DNA from: Geothrix sp.
GTDB taxonomy: Bacteria > Acidobacteriota > Holophagae > Holophagales > Holophagaceae
Length of the DNA stretch: 64,000 nt
Direction of reading: 5' to 3'
Assembly (NCBI GenBank): GCA_019449415.1
Contig: JAGRPP010000030.1
Location: 1 to 64,000, forward strand
Shown here one piece after another: positions 42,341 through 52,034 of the stretch (position 1 is its first letter; each line of letters begins with the position of its first letter). A program made the position numbers and the translations under genes. The notes under the pieces are model-generated. The model had not been told where the DNA came from, searched no databases, and worked only from the letters and a program-made list of their open reading frames with translations.

Positions 42341-44377
42341 CTACTTCAGGGCCTTCGCCGCCAGCTCCAGCACATCGGTGGTGGCCACGCCCTCGTGGCC
42401 AGTCTCCCCCGCTGCGTTGTTGAGCATCACATTGCAGAAAGGGCAGCCCACGGCGATGGTGGTGGCCTTGGTTTCCATGGCCTGCTCGAAGCGCTCGTGG
42501 TTCACGCGCTTGCCCAGGTGCTCCTCCAGCCAGAAGCGGCCGCCGCCCGCGCCGCAGCACATGGTGGCCTCGCCGTGCTTCTCCATCTCGGTGAGCTTCA
42601 CGCCAGGGATGGCGTCGAGGATGGCGCGGGGCGCCTCCACCTGGCCGTTGATGCGGCTGAGGTAGCAGGGGTCGTGGTAGGTGAGGTCCACATCCACCGT
42701 CTGTTCCATCTTGAGCTTGCCTTCGCTGATGAGCTTGGCCACCAGCTCGGTGCCGTGCACCACCTCGAAGTCGCCCCCGAAGGCCGGGTATTCGTTCTTC
42801 AGGGTGTTGAGGCAGTGGGGGCAGTTGGTGATGACCTTCTTCACGCCATGGCCCTTGAGGGCCTCGATGTTGGCCTCCGTGGCCGTCTGGTAGAGGTACT
42901 CGTTCCCCAGGCGTCGCGCGGATTCGCAGGTGCAGCTCTCCTCGGTGCCGAGGATCGCGAACGACACATTCGCGGCCTTGAGCAGCTTCACCAGGGCCTG
43001 GGAGACCTTCTGGCCCGCGGCATCGTAGCTACCCGCACAGCCCACCCAGAACAGGTACTCGGCCTCGGGATTCTCGGCCACGGTAGGCACATGGAGACCG
43101 TCGGCCCACTTGGCGCGGTCCGCCTGGGGCAGGTTCCAGGGGTTGCCCTGGCGCTCCATGCCCTTGAAGGCCGTCTGGGCCTCGGCGGGGAAGTCGCTCT
43201 CCTCCAGCGTGAGGTAGCGGCGCATGCCGATGATCTTGTCCACGAAGCTGATCTGCAGGGGGCAGGCCCACTCGCAGTAGCCGCAACTGGTGCAGGCCCA
43301 GATCGTGTCCTGACTGATCCAGCCTTCCAGCTGCGCCTTGCTCCAGGGCGCCACTTCGTCATCGCGCTTCCAGTAGGAGCCTTCGGGCACGGGGCCGCCG
43401 ATGAGCTTGCGGTCCTCGGGCACGGGCTGGTCCTGGCCCATCTGCTCCAGGGGCGTGGCCTTCAGGTAGTCGCGGAGGTCATTGCCGAAATCCTTGGGCC
43501 GGAGGGGCTTGCCCGTGAGCGTGGTGGGGCAGTTCTCCAGGCAGCGGCCGCACTCCACACAGGTGTAGAAGTCGAGCATCTGCTTCCAGGAGAAGTCCTG
43601 GATCTTGTTGATGCCGAAGTGCTCGGCCTCCAGATCCATGGGCTTCAGGTTCTTCTGGGGCTCCAGCTCGCGGAAGTAGATGTTGAAGAGCGAGGTGAAC
43701 ACATGGAAGTGCTTGGAATAGGGGAGGAAATTGGCGAAGAAGTAGAGGGTCGCCAGGTGCAGCCACCACATGCTCTTGTAGAGCACCAGCAGCCCCGTAC
43801 CACCCATGTCCCGCAGCTGGTTCGCCACGAAGAGGCTCACGGGGGCCCAGGCCTTCCAGGCCGGGTTGTGCAGCCAGATGTAGGCCCCGTCCGCCAGCAG
43901 GTCGGTGATCATCAGGGTGCCGATGAGGCTCAGGGTGGCCCAGGCATCCCAGGAGTTCTCCAGGCGCCAGGGCTTGGCGGCCAGGCGGCGGAAGGTGGCG
44001 AGGCCCAGGCCCAGCAGCACCAGCACCTCGAAGACATCCTTGGTGGCCTGGTAGCCGTAGCCGAAGGCGCCCAGGGCCTCGGTCATGTGGAAGGCGGGGA
44101 AGAGCCCTTCCAGCACCAGCCCGATGGAGCGCAGGGCCAACGCGCAGAAGCCCCAGAAGATGAGGATGTGGTAGAAGCCCGCGTATTTGTCGCGGACCAT
44201 GCGCTTCTGCATGATGGCCAGGGTGAAGACGCCCTTCAGGCGCACCCAGGGCTGGTCGAAGCGGTTGTCCGGCAGGCCGGCCCTCAGGGTGGCCAGGCGC
44301 TTCCGCACGGTCCAGGCGAAGAACCCGGCCGCAGCCAGCGTCATGATCCAGAACAGCGCGATTTCCAGGGCCTTCAT
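42341..44377 (-). CDS. Membrane HdrD-like Fe-S oxidoreductase (ETF:quinone-type)
   Basis: The product is 678 aa, with AAGGAGG before ATG 44377. An N-terminal NarI-like membrane domain with about six helices (~1-235) is followed by two 4Fe-4S motifs (CVECGRCLENCP at ~275 and CTSCGYCEWACP at ~370) and two CCG-type domains (~455-678, including CCGAGGGRFW). This order is typical of proteins proposed to pass electrons from electron-transfer flavoprotein to menaquinone during acyl-CoA oxidation. No etfAB or acyl-CoA dehydrogenase is adjacent, so the partner is inferred. Confidence 0.82.
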   Translation of the reverse strand: MKALEIALFWIMTLAAAGFFAWTVRKRLATLRAGLPDNRFDQPWVRLKGVFTLAIMQKRMVRDKYAGFYHILIFWGFCALALRSIGLVLEGLFPAFHMTEALGAFGYGYQATKDVFEVLVLLGLGLATFRRLAAKPWRLENSWDAWATLSLIGTLMITDLLADGAYIWLHNPAWKAWAPVSLFVANQLRDMGGTGLLVLYKSMWWLHLATLYFFANFLPYSKHFHVFTSLFNIYFRELEPQKNLKPMDLEAEHFGINKIQDFSWKQMLDFYTCVECGRCLENCPTTLTGKPLRPKDFGNDLRDYLKATPLEQMGQDQPVPEDRKLIGGPVPEGSYWKRDDEVAPWSKAQLEGWISQDTIWACTSCGYCEWACPLQISFVDKIIGMRRYLTLEESDFPAEAQTAFKGMERQGNPWNLPQADRAKWADGLHVPTVAENPEAEYLFWVGCAGSYDAAGQKVSQALVKLLKAANVSFAILGTEESCTCESARRLGNEYLYQTATEANIEALKGHGVKKVITNCPHCLNTLKNEYPAFGGDFEVVHGTELVAKLISEGKLKMEQTVDVDLTYHDPCYLSRINGQVEAPRAILDAIPGVKLTEMEKHGEATMCCGAGGGRFWLEEHLGKRVNHERFEQAMETKATTIAVGCPFCNVMLNNAAGETGHEGVATTDVLELAAKALK

Positions 44378-44518
44378 GGCGGTCCCTCCTTGCAGTCATC
44401 AATCGGAACGGGCCGTGGCGCGGCGCCGCTCATTGTCTCACCCGGTTATCAGGTATGCAGTCGAAGGGACAGTGTAGCCATGGGCATGACAAACTGAAGG
44501 CCCGACCTGGAGTCAGAC

Positions 44519-44872
44519 TTGGGAAGCACCTCCGCCCTCCATTTTGAAGCCGCCGTCACCCGCCCCCTGTCGGTGGTGTTCCGGACGGGCGAAGCCTGGG
44601 AGGGCCACGACTACACGGTGGAGGTGGTGGCCATGCGGCGGGGCCTGGATGGCTTCGATGTGGTGGTCGACTTCCGCGACCTGGAGGCCGCCCTGGACCG
44701 CAGCCTGGCCCCCCTGCAGGGAAGGCTCCTCTCCGAACTGGGGCTGGACGGCCCCCTGGCCCTGGCCCAGCGCCTGCTGGCCGAGTTGGCCCCCTTCGTC
44801 CCGGCCCCCGCCCACCTCAAGGAGGTGGCCCTGACGGATGGGCGGGGGCGGAGGATGGTGGTGCTTTCGTGA
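44519..44872 (+). CDS. QueD/PTPS-like small protein lacking zinc histidines
   Basis: The product is 117 aa from TTG 44519, with GGAG 6 bases upstream. The middle reads EGHDYTVEVV, then FDVVVDFRDLEAALD, matching 6-pyruvoyl-tetrahydropterin synthase/QueD topology. But the first His is displaced, the normal HGH is EGH, and the later DH pair is absent. It is shorter than QueD (~120 vs ~120-150). A diverged, probably non-zinc relative; enzyme activity is doubtful. Confidence 0.55.
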   Translation: MGSTSALHFEAAVTRPLSVVFRTGEAWEGHDYTVEVVAMRRGLDGFDVVVDFRDLEAALDRSLAPLQGRLLSELGLDGPLALAQRLLAELAPFVPAPAHLKEVALTDGRGRRMVVLS

Positions 44873-44888
44873 GGCTGGGCTGACCATC

Positions 44889-45320
44889 ATGCGTCCCTGG
44901 ATCCCCTGCGCCGCCCTGGCCCTGGCCCTCTCGCCGCTGGCCGTGATCCACCCGGTGCGCGTGTCCGGGCACAGCATGGAACCGGGCCTGGCCAACGGCC
45001 GCCTGCGCTGGGCCCTGCGGGCCTGGGCGATTCCCCCGCCCCGGCGGGGGGAGGTCTGGCTGGTGGAGGGACCGCACGGTTCCTCCGTGAAGCGGGTGCT
45101 GGGCCTGCCCGGCGAGACCCTGACCTGGCAGGGGCCCGATCTCTGGATCGACGGCCGACGCATCGACGAGCCCTGGGTGGTCCACCCCGAACGGGGGGGA
45201 GAGGGGCACCAGGCCTGCAGCCGGGGCTATCTGGTCCTGGGGGACAACCGGCCAGAGAGCCAGGATGGGCGGCAATGGGGCCCGCTCCCCAAGGCCGCCA
45301 TGAGAGGCCGGATCCTCTAG
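44889..45320 (+). CDS. lepB: Signal peptidase I-like, short form
   Basis: The product is 143 aa. One N-terminal membrane helix, catalytic Ser in VSGHSMEPG (~33) and Lys in SSVKRVLGLPGE (~76), then GDNRPESQDGR near the end. It cleaves signal peptides at the periplasmic face. It is shorter than classic LepB, lacking an obvious second membrane helix, and may be a minor paralogue. Confidence 0.82.
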   Translation: MRPWIPCAALALALSPLAVIHPVRVSGHSMEPGLANGRLRWALRAWAIPPPRRGEVWLVEGPHGSSVKRVLGLPGETLTWQGPDLWIDGRRIDEPWVVHPERGGEGHQACSRGYLVLGDNRPESQDGRQWGPLPKAAMRGRIL

Positions 45321-45360
45321 CCGGGGCGGGGTTGGGCTACGCTGGAGAGCTGGAGATTCG

Positions 45361-46662
45361 ATGGACCGACTGGTGATCCAAGGTGGACATCCCCTGCGGG
45401 GGCGCATCCGGGTGTCGGGGGCGAAGAACGCGGCCCTGCCCTGCCTCGCGGCGGCCCTGTTGACGCCCGACCCGGTCCTGCTGTCCAACCTGCCCGCCGT
45501 GGCCGACATCCGCACCATGGTGAAGGTGCTGCAGGCCCTGGGTACGGAGGCCTCGCTGGAACCGGAAGGCGAGGGCTTCGAGCTGACCGCCCGGCTGGCC
45601 TGCGCCGGCAGCGAGGATCCCAAGGCCCCCTATGACCTGGTGAAGACCATGCGGGCCTCCATCCTGGTGCTGGGGCCCCTGCTCGCCCGCTTCGGCAAGG
45701 CCACCGTGAGCCTCCCCGGCGGCTGCGCCATCGGCGCCCGCCCCGTGAACCTGCACCTGGAGGCCCTCGAGCGCATGGGCGCCCAGATCGAGATCAGCCA
45801 CGGCTACATCCACGCCACCGTGAAGGGCCCCCTGCAGGCCATCGACCACGCCTTCGAGAAGGTGAGCGTGGGCGCCACGGAGAACATCCTCATGGCCGCC
45901 GCCCTGGCCAAGGGCACCACGGTCCTGCGCAACGCGGCCATGGAGCCCGAGATCGGCGACCTGGCCCAGCTGCTCGTCAAGATGGGCGCCCAGATCGAGG
46001 GCATCGGCACAGGAACCCTCACCATCACCGGCGTGGCGAAGCTCCATGGCTGCGAGCACGCGGTCATCGCCGACCGCATCGAGGCCGGCACCTACCTCTG
46101 CGCCGTGGCCGCGGCCTGCGGCGATGTGGTGCTGGACCGCTGCGAGCCCGGACACCTGCGCGCGCTGCTGGACCTGCTGGAGCGGGCGGGCTGCCTGGTC
46201 ACCGAGCGGGAGGGCCAGGACGGCCGCCAGCTCCGCATCCAGCGGGAGCCCGGCCAGAAGCTGCGGTCCAAGGATGTCACCACCCTGCCCTTCCCCGGGT
46301 TCCCCACGGACCTGCAGGCCCAGGTGATGGCCGTCATGACGCAGGCCTGCGGCATCAGCGTCATCAACGAGGGCATCTTCGAGAACCGCTTCCAGCACGC
46401 CATGGAGCTGGAGCGCCTGGGCGCGAACCTCCGCACGGACGGCCACCGCGCCATCGTGGCCGGCCCCGCGGACCTGACCGGGTGCACGGTCATGGCCACG
46501 GACCTCCGGGCCAGCGCCGCCCTGGTCATCGCCGGCCTCGTGGCCAAGGGCGAGACCATCGTCGACCGCATCTATCACCTCGACCGCGGCTACGCCGGCC
46601 TGGAGAAGAAGCTCCAGGGCGTCGGGGCCCGCATCGAGCGGGTGGGTGGCGGCAAGGTCTAG
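45361..46662 (+). CDS. murA: UDP-N-acetylglucosamine 1-carboxyvinyltransferase
   Basis: The product is 433 aa, full length. Conserved VSGAKNAALP at the start, active-site LPGGCAIGARPVNLH with Cys (fosfomycin-sensitive type), and FPTDLQAQ near 310. It catalyses the first committed step of peptidoglycan synthesis in the cytoplasm. GGAGATTCG precedes the ATG. Confidence 0.95.
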   Translation: MDRLVIQGGHPLRGRIRVSGAKNAALPCLAAALLTPDPVLLSNLPAVADIRTMVKVLQALGTEASLEPEGEGFELTARLACAGSEDPKAPYDLVKTMRASILVLGPLLARFGKATVSLPGGCAIGARPVNLHLEALERMGAQIEISHGYIHATVKGPLQAIDHAFEKVSVGATENILMAAALAKGTTVLRNAAMEPEIGDLAQLLVKMGAQIEGIGTGTLTITGVAKLHGCEHAVIADRIEAGTYLCAVAAACGDVVLDRCEPGHLRALLDLLERAGCLVTEREGQDGRQLRIQREPGQKLRSKDVTTLPFPGFPTDLQAQVMAVMTQACGISVINEGIFENRFQHAMELERLGANLRTDGHRAIVAGPADLTGCTVMATDLRASAALVIAGLVAKGETIVDRIYHLDRGYAGLEKKLQGVGARIERVGGGKV

Positions 46663-46689
46663 CCGACCGCGCGCACCGCCTGAATCCCC

Positions 46690-47376
46690 ATGCGCCGCGC
46701 CGACCGCCTGTTCCAGATCGTGCAGCTGCTGCGGCGGGACCGCATCAGCACCGCGGCCCGCCTCTCCCGGGAGCTCGGCGTCAGCGAGCGCACCCTCTAC
46801 CGCGACATCGCGGACCTCATGGCCTCGGGCGTGCCCATCGAGAGCGAAGCCGGCGTGGGCTACAGCCTCCCCCGGCACTTCGACCTCCCTCCTCTCATGC
46901 TCAACGCGGAGGAAGGCGAGGCGCTGCTCCTGGGCGCCCGCGTCGTGGCCGCCTGGGGTGATCCCTCCCTCCGGGAGGCCGCGGAGAGCCTCCTCCGGAA
47001 AGTGGAGGCCGTCCTGCCGCCGGACCGGAGGCGGTCTCTGTCGGACCTGCCTTTCCTGGTGCCGGACTTCCATGTCCCCCCGGAAACCGCCCGCTTCCTC
47101 GGCGAGCTGCGCCGGGGCCTGCGCGAGCATCGCCGCGTCCAGATCACCTACGCGCGTGCCGACGGGACCGCCTCGACCCGGGTGCTGCAGCCCCTGGGCC
47201 TGGTCTTCTGGGGCTACCGGTGGCACCTCGCGGCCTGGTGCGAGCTGCGCGAGGCCCTCCGCACCTTCCGCGTGGACCGCATCCAGTCCAGCGAGGTGCT
47301 CGACCCCTTCGAGCCGACCCCTGGTCGGGGCCTGGAGGACTACCTTGGACAATTCCGGGCCGGACCTTCCAGGTAA
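46690..47376 (+). CDS. HTH-WYL transcriptional regulator
   Basis: The product is 228 aa. N-terminal DeoR-type HTH (LFQIVQLLRRDRISTAARLSREL ... ERTLYRDIADL), then a WYL domain (~105-200) with RVLQPLGLVFWGYRWHLAAWC. WYL domains bind ligands such as nucleic acids. Located 27 bases after murA; targets unknown. Confidence 0.85.
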   Translation: MRRADRLFQIVQLLRRDRISTAARLSRELGVSERTLYRDIADLMASGVPIESEAGVGYSLPRHFDLPPLMLNAEEGEALLLGARVVAAWGDPSLREAAESLLRKVEAVLPPDRRRSLSDLPFLVPDFHVPPETARFLGELRRGLREHRRVQITYARADGTASTRVLQPLGLVFWGYRWHLAAWCELREALRTFRVDRIQSSEVLDPFEPTPGRGLEDYLGQFRAGPSR

Positions 47377-47459
47377 TCCCGCTCGGGGATGAACCCTCCT
47401 GCCACCAGGTTGTCAGGAGCCCTGACCTATCCTGGACCTCCTTCATCCAAGGAGCCCCG

Positions 47460-47963
47460 ATGCCGCTCTCCCAAGCCCTCCTCCCCGAGTTCCAGCACGA
47501 AATGGCGAGCCTCCGCCGCGTGATCGAACGGATCCCCGCCGGTCGGATGGACTTCCGTCCCCACCCCAAGTCATTCACGCTGGGCGACCTAGCGAATCAC
47601 CTGGTCACGATTCCCGGCTGGACCATCAGCACCCTGACCCGCACCGAGCTGGATTTCGGCCTGCCCGAGACCCGCGCCAGCCAGCCGAAGCCGAGCGACA
47701 CTGTCGAAGGGCTGCTCCGGACCCTGGACCAGGGCGTGGAGGGGGCGCTGGAAACCCTGGCCAAGACCCCGGACGAGGCCTTCCAGGTGATCTGGACCCT
47801 CAAGAACGAGGGCCAGGTGATCCTGGCCATGCCACGCGCCGCGGTCTACCGCAGCTTCGTGATGAACCACCTCATCCATCACCGGGCCCAGCTCGCCGTC
47901 TATCTCCGCCTGCTGGATGTGCCGGTCCCGTCCATCTACGGCCCCAGCGCCGACGAGAGCTGA
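47460..47963 (+). CDS. DinB-family protein
   Basis: The product is 167 aa, start ATG 47460 with AAGGAG upstream. A four-helix DinB/YfiT fold: the metal-binding histidines are likely in DLANHLVTIPGW (~45) and NHLIHHRAQLAVYLR (~140). DinB-superfamily members are metal-dependent hydrolases or thiol transferases. Specific activity is unknown. Confidence 0.8.
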   Translation: MPLSQALLPEFQHEMASLRRVIERIPAGRMDFRPHPKSFTLGDLANHLVTIPGWTISTLTRTELDFGLPETRASQPKPSDTVEGLLRTLDQGVEGALETLAKTPDEAFQVIWTLKNEGQVILAMPRAAVYRSFVMNHLIHHRAQLAVYLRLLDVPVPSIYGPSADES

Positions 47964-48063
47964 GTTCCTCCCCCCGGGAACCAGGTCGGGCTGCTTCCGC
48001 TTCATCCCTGTGACGACCTCCACGCGAGGGGTCGGCTACACTGGGTCCGAGATCGGGGGATCC

Positions 48064-49011
48064 ATGTTCGGCGAGATGAAGGTCTTTTCCGGGAGCAGCC
48101 ACCCGGACCTGGCGAGAGGCATCGCTACGCACATGGGCATGCCCCTCGGCAAGCTGAAGGTCACCCGGTTCTCCAACGAGAACATCAAGGTGAAGGTCGA
48201 GGAGAATGTCCGCGAATCGGATGTCTTCGTGATCCAGACCTCCTGCCCGCCCGTCAGCGACAACCTGCTGGAGCTGCTGATCCTCATCGACGCTCTGAAA
48301 TTCGCGTCCGCGGCCCGCATCACGGCGGTGCTGCCCTACTTCCCCTACGCCCGCAGCGACAAGAAGGACGAGGCGCGCATCTCCATCACGGCCCGCCTGG
48401 TGGCCGACCTGCTGGAGACCGCCGGAGCCGACCGCGTGCTCACGATGACCCTGCACGCCCCGCAGATCCTGGGCTTCTTCCGCAAGCCCGCGGACCAGCT
48501 GCTGGCCACGCCCATCCTCACCAACTACTTCAAGACCAAGGATCTTTCCAATGCCGTGGTGGTGGCCACGGATGCCGGGGCGGCCAAGTTCGCGGGCCAT
48601 TTCGCCAAGCGGCTGTCCGTGCCCATGGCCATCATCGACAAGCGCCGTTTCGACGACTCCGAGAAGGCCCAGAGCGTGGCCCTGATCGGCGATGCGAAGG
48701 GCAAGGACGCCATCATCTACGACGACGAGATCGCCACCGGCGGCTCCATCAAGGAGGCGGCCCGCATCCTCCGAGAGTTCGGCGCCCGCACGGTGCGCGT
48801 GGGCGTCACCCACCCGGTGCTCTCCGGCAATGCCCTGGAGACCCTCACTTCCGCCAATCTGGATGAGCTGGTGGTCACCGACAGCATTCCGATCTCGCCC
48901 GAACGCGCCAAGGCCCTTCCGAACCTGCGGGTGCTTTCCACCGCCGCCCTCTTCGGGGATGCCATCCTTCGCATCCACGGGGGCCGCAGCATCAGCGAGA
49001 TGATGGACTGA
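48064..49011 (+). CDS. prs: Ribose-phosphate pyrophosphokinase
   Basis: The product is 315 aa, usual length. FSNENIKVKVEENVRESDVF, YFPYARSDKKDE and the PRPP-binding loop IIYDDEIATGGSI match Prs. It makes PRPP for nucleotide, His and Trp synthesis. The stop overlaps the next start (TGATG). Confidence 0.94.
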   Translation: MFGEMKVFSGSSHPDLARGIATHMGMPLGKLKVTRFSNENIKVKVEENVRESDVFVIQTSCPPVSDNLLELLILIDALKFASAARITAVLPYFPYARSDKKDEARISITARLVADLLETAGADRVLTMTLHAPQILGFFRKPADQLLATPILTNYFKTKDLSNAVVVATDAGAAKFAGHFAKRLSVPMAIIDKRRFDDSEKAQSVALIGDAKGKDAIIYDDEIATGGSIKEAARILREFGARTVRVGVTHPVLSGNALETLTSANLDELVVTDSIPISPERAKALPNLRVLSTAALFGDAILRIHGGRSISEMMD

Positions 49012-50174
49012 TGCCCCTGCGCCTCGGTCCCATCGAGGCGCCGCCGGCCCTCGACCTGCTCGGGCCCCTCGGCCCCGAGATCGCGCGCCTGTTCACCAGA
49101 CCCTTCCTGGTGCTCCACCGGGCTTCGGGTTTGTACACCGCCCGCACCTGCCTGCTGGTGCTCATGGACCTGGGCTGGGAGACCCGGCTGCGCGGTGGCA
49201 CCACCCTCGACGCGCTCTGCGAGGGGCTCCCCGCCCAGGCCCGCAAGCCCCTGGCCTGGATGCTCCCCTTCCTCGCCTCGGAGGGCCTGCTGCAACGGGC
49301 CGGCGAGCGCTTCGTGCTGACGGGCGAACCCGACCTGGACCTCGCCGGCCTCCGGGAGCAGGTGGAAGCCGAGGCGCCGGGCCATGGGTCCAACTTCGAC
49401 CTGCTGGACGGCGTGCGCTCCCACATCCAGCCCTTCTTCACCGAAGGGAAGAGCGGCGACAGCCTCCTGTTCGACCTGGCCCTGTTCCCCCTCTGGCTCG
49501 CCTACTTCCGCAACGGCAACCTGGGGTACTTCCCCAACAACTGGCTCACCCTGCTGGCCCTCCGCGAAGGCCTCCCGGAAGGTGCGCGGATCCTGGAGCT
49601 GGGGGCCGGAGCCGGCTCCTTCGCCCAGCTCGTCGCCCAGACCGGGGCCGAAGCGGGCTGGCTCGACCGCATCGAGGACTACCGTTTCACCGATGTGGCT
49701 CCCACCTTCCTGCGCCGGGCCCAGAGGGACCTGAAGAGCGCCGCGCCCGGACTGCCCGTCAGCTTCCAGGCACTGGACATGAACCGGCCCCTCGGGGACC
49801 AGGGCATCGAGGCGGCGAGCCTGGATGCCATCGTGGGCATCAATGTGCTGCATGTGGCCCAGGATCTGGAAGCCACCCTGCGGGACCTGCGCGGCCGCCT
49901 GAAGCCGGGCGGTCGCCTGGTCCTGGGCGAATGCCTGAAGCCCACCCTGGACGCCCCCCTCTACCTCGAATTCTTCTTCAGCTTCATCAAGAGCTTCACG
50001 GAGGTGAAACTCGACCCCCGCTGGCGCCCCCGCCACGGGTTCCTGACCCCCGAAGCCTGGCGCGAGGCCCTGGGCCACGCGGGTTTCTCGCGAGTCGAGT
50101 GCATCCCTCCGCCGCGCCCCCTGATGGACCAGCACCCCAGCTTCACCGTGGGCGCCATGTCCGCCTTCACTTGA
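49011..50174 (+). CDS. Class I SAM-dependent methyltransferase (unknown substrate)
   Basis: The product is 387 aa. An N-terminal helical region (~1-110) resembles winged-helix dimerisation parts of O-methyltransferases. The SAM site is ILELGAGAGSFAQ (~197), with later LDAIVGINVLHV and LKPGGRLVLGE. It is coupled to prs. Possibly a polyketide-type or small-molecule methyltransferase. Confidence 0.75.
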   Translation: MPLRLGPIEAPPALDLLGPLGPEIARLFTRPFLVLHRASGLYTARTCLLVLMDLGWETRLRGGTTLDALCEGLPAQARKPLAWMLPFLASEGLLQRAGERFVLTGEPDLDLAGLREQVEAEAPGHGSNFDLLDGVRSHIQPFFTEGKSGDSLLFDLALFPLWLAYFRNGNLGYFPNNWLTLLALREGLPEGARILELGAGAGSFAQLVAQTGAEAGWLDRIEDYRFTDVAPTFLRRAQRDLKSAAPGLPVSFQALDMNRPLGDQGIEAASLDAIVGINVLHVAQDLEATLRDLRGRLKPGGRLVLGECLKPTLDAPLYLEFFFSFIKSFTEVKLDPRWRPRHGFLTPEAWREALGHAGFSRVECIPPPRPLMDQHPSFTVGAMSAFT

Positions 50175-50180
50175 TCTCCC

Positions 50181-50214
50181 AAAAGGAAGCGGCGCCCAGG
50201 CGCCGTTTCCTTTT
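50181..50214. terminator. Terminator between the methyltransferase and lipoprotein genes
   Basis: Stem AAAAGGAA...CGGCGCC/GGCGCCG...TTCCTTTT with one mismatch, loop CA. T-rich on both strands, so bidirectional between convergent genes. Confidence 0.85.
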
Positions 50215-50235
50215 GCCGAAGGTAGGCTGATGGCC

Positions 50236-51903
50236 TCAGAACCCGGTGAACACCACCACCGCGTAGGCGGCGAAGCTCCCGTCGGGCTTGGGCACGACGG
50301 CCACGCGGGCCTTGGCAGGACTGACGAGCTTGGCTCCCCAGGTGCTGGCATCGAGGGGCAGGACCGTGACCGTACCGGCCTGGTTGATCACCTCCAGCAC
50401 CACCGGTTGCGCGCCCACGGTGGTGTTCAGGCTGACCGAGATGGTCTGGGTGGCCGCGGCGGAATTGGTGAAGGTGAACCCCATCTGGCCGCCGCTGTAC
50501 GAGGTGCTGATGGCGCCCTGGGGCAGGGCCACGGGCAGGAAGATGGCGTTGCTGGCGTCCCAGGCGCTGGTGCCGCCGTTCCACACCAGGTCGCTCGCGC
50601 CCTGCACGCGCACATCGCCCGCACCGGTGACGGCGGCCGCGAAGGCGCCGCTGCTGCTGGAGGTCGCGCCGGGGAAGCCGAGATACCACCAGGAGAAGGC
50701 GTTGGCGTAGGCATGGGTGCGATCGCCGGCCAGCAGATGCTGGTAGGTGAAGGAGGTGGCGGTGGCCGCCTTGATCACGCCCCCGTCCACCGCCCGCTGG
50801 ATGTTCACCGACTTGGCATGCATGGGCACCTGGAGCGGGTCCTTCACTTCGACCTGCACCTTGAAGCCCGTCCACAGGTTGGCGAGGGCCGTCGGGCCTA
50901 AGCCGAGGGCCTGGCCCGTGCGGAAGGTGAAGGCGGTGTCCCCATCGATGGCGATGGCCCGGGGGGTGCTGGCATTGGTGCTGACCAGCAGCCGGCCCGC
51001 AGCCTGATCCACGCCGTAGACATGGCCTTCGGGCGTCCAGCCCGGCAGGGCGTTGGCGCCGTACCACACGCGCACGGCCCAGAGGCTGCCGTCGGCCTGC
51101 ATGCGCAGCGACACCAGCGCGTTCTTGCCCGCAGCCAAGCCCGCCAAGCTGCTCACGGCCTTGGCATCCGCATCGAAGAACCAGCTGCCTCCATCCACAT
51201 TCACCGTGAGATCGTTCCCGCTGTCGGTGTGCAGCACGAAGCTGGAGGCGCCTACGGAGGCGATGGTGCCGCGGCGGTGGCGGAAGGCCATCTGGACCAT
51301 GCCCATCATCCCATTGGCGTTGGGGCGGTGCTTCACCTGGAGGTTCATGACCCAGGAGCCGTCCGGCAGCTGCACCAGGAACAGCGGGTGCCCGAGGTCG
51401 AAGTCGAGCTGCACGGCGTTGTTGCCGCTGGCCGTCACCACCAGGTCCGAGCTCAGCCCTACCTGGACCGTGGAGCCCGCCACGCGCACCAAGTTGCTGG
51501 GCACGGAACTACCGTCGGCCTTCACCAGGTTCACGCTGGCGGGATCGATGGTGATGCGCAGGGCGTCATAGGTTCCCGCGGGGATCTGGGCCGTGGCGAG
51601 CAACTCGCCCACGCTGTCGAGATCCACGAGGTTGATCTTGGCGGTGGCGCCCTGGAAGGCGATGACCTCCTTGGCATGGTCGGTCTTGTTCAGCAGGGTC
51701 ACCTTGGTGACGACCACCTCGACGGCCGACCACTGGTCCGAGGGGGCGTCCGTGAGGATGATCGAGGCGGCGCCCATGGGGGTGGAGGCCGGAGTCGTGG
51801 CGGAGCCACCAGAGGAACCGCCGCTGCAGGCCAAACCAAGCGCCAAGGCGCTGAGGCCGAGGGGAAGCGCCGCCAGAGAAAGACTTCGAAACGCAGGACG
51901 CAT
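50236..51903 (-). CDS. DUF4382-type lipoprotein
   Basis: The product is 555 aa from ATG 51903 (CGGAG upstream). A lipobox LGLAC at ~27 follows a hydrophobic signal. The N-terminal domain (~45-190) begins IILTDAPSDQWSAVEVVVTKV, the DUF4382 signature. The rest is beta-rich with DUF5666-like segments. It is probably an outer-membrane or periplasmic lipoprotein of unknown function. Confidence 0.8.
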   Translation of the reverse strand: MRPAFRSLSLAALPLGLSALALGLACSGGSSGGSATTPASTPMGAASIILTDAPSDQWSAVEVVVTKVTLLNKTDHAKEVIAFQGATAKINLVDLDSVGELLATAQIPAGTYDALRITIDPASVNLVKADGSSVPSNLVRVAGSTVQVGLSSDLVVTASGNNAVQLDFDLGHPLFLVQLPDGSWVMNLQVKHRPNANGMMGMVQMAFRHRRGTIASVGASSFVLHTDSGNDLTVNVDGGSWFFDADAKAVSSLAGLAAGKNALVSLRMQADGSLWAVRVWYGANALPGWTPEGHVYGVDQAAGRLLVSTNASTPRAIAIDGDTAFTFRTGQALGLGPTALANLWTGFKVQVEVKDPLQVPMHAKSVNIQRAVDGGVIKAATATSFTYQHLLAGDRTHAYANAFSWWYLGFPGATSSSSGAFAAAVTGAGDVRVQGASDLVWNGGTSAWDASNAIFLPVALPQGAISTSYSGGQMGFTFTNSAAATQTISVSLNTTVGAQPVVLEVINQAGTVTVLPLDASTWGAKLVSPAKARVAVVPKPDGSFAAYAVVVFTGF

Positions 51904-52034
51904 GGGATCTCCGAAGGGGTGGAGCCGAGGCTCCGGGAGAGAGGGAAACGGATACCCCACTGACCCACCCCCCAGGAAGAGGGTTGAGGCGGTTTGATTT
52001 TGCGGATCCCGCCCTCGCCTTGCGATACTTCGCC

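Noticed and set aside
42395-44497. 700-residue open frame opposite the Fe-S oxidoreductase
   Set aside because: Composition dominated by Leu/His/Gly/Val without domains; the - strand gene is unambiguous.
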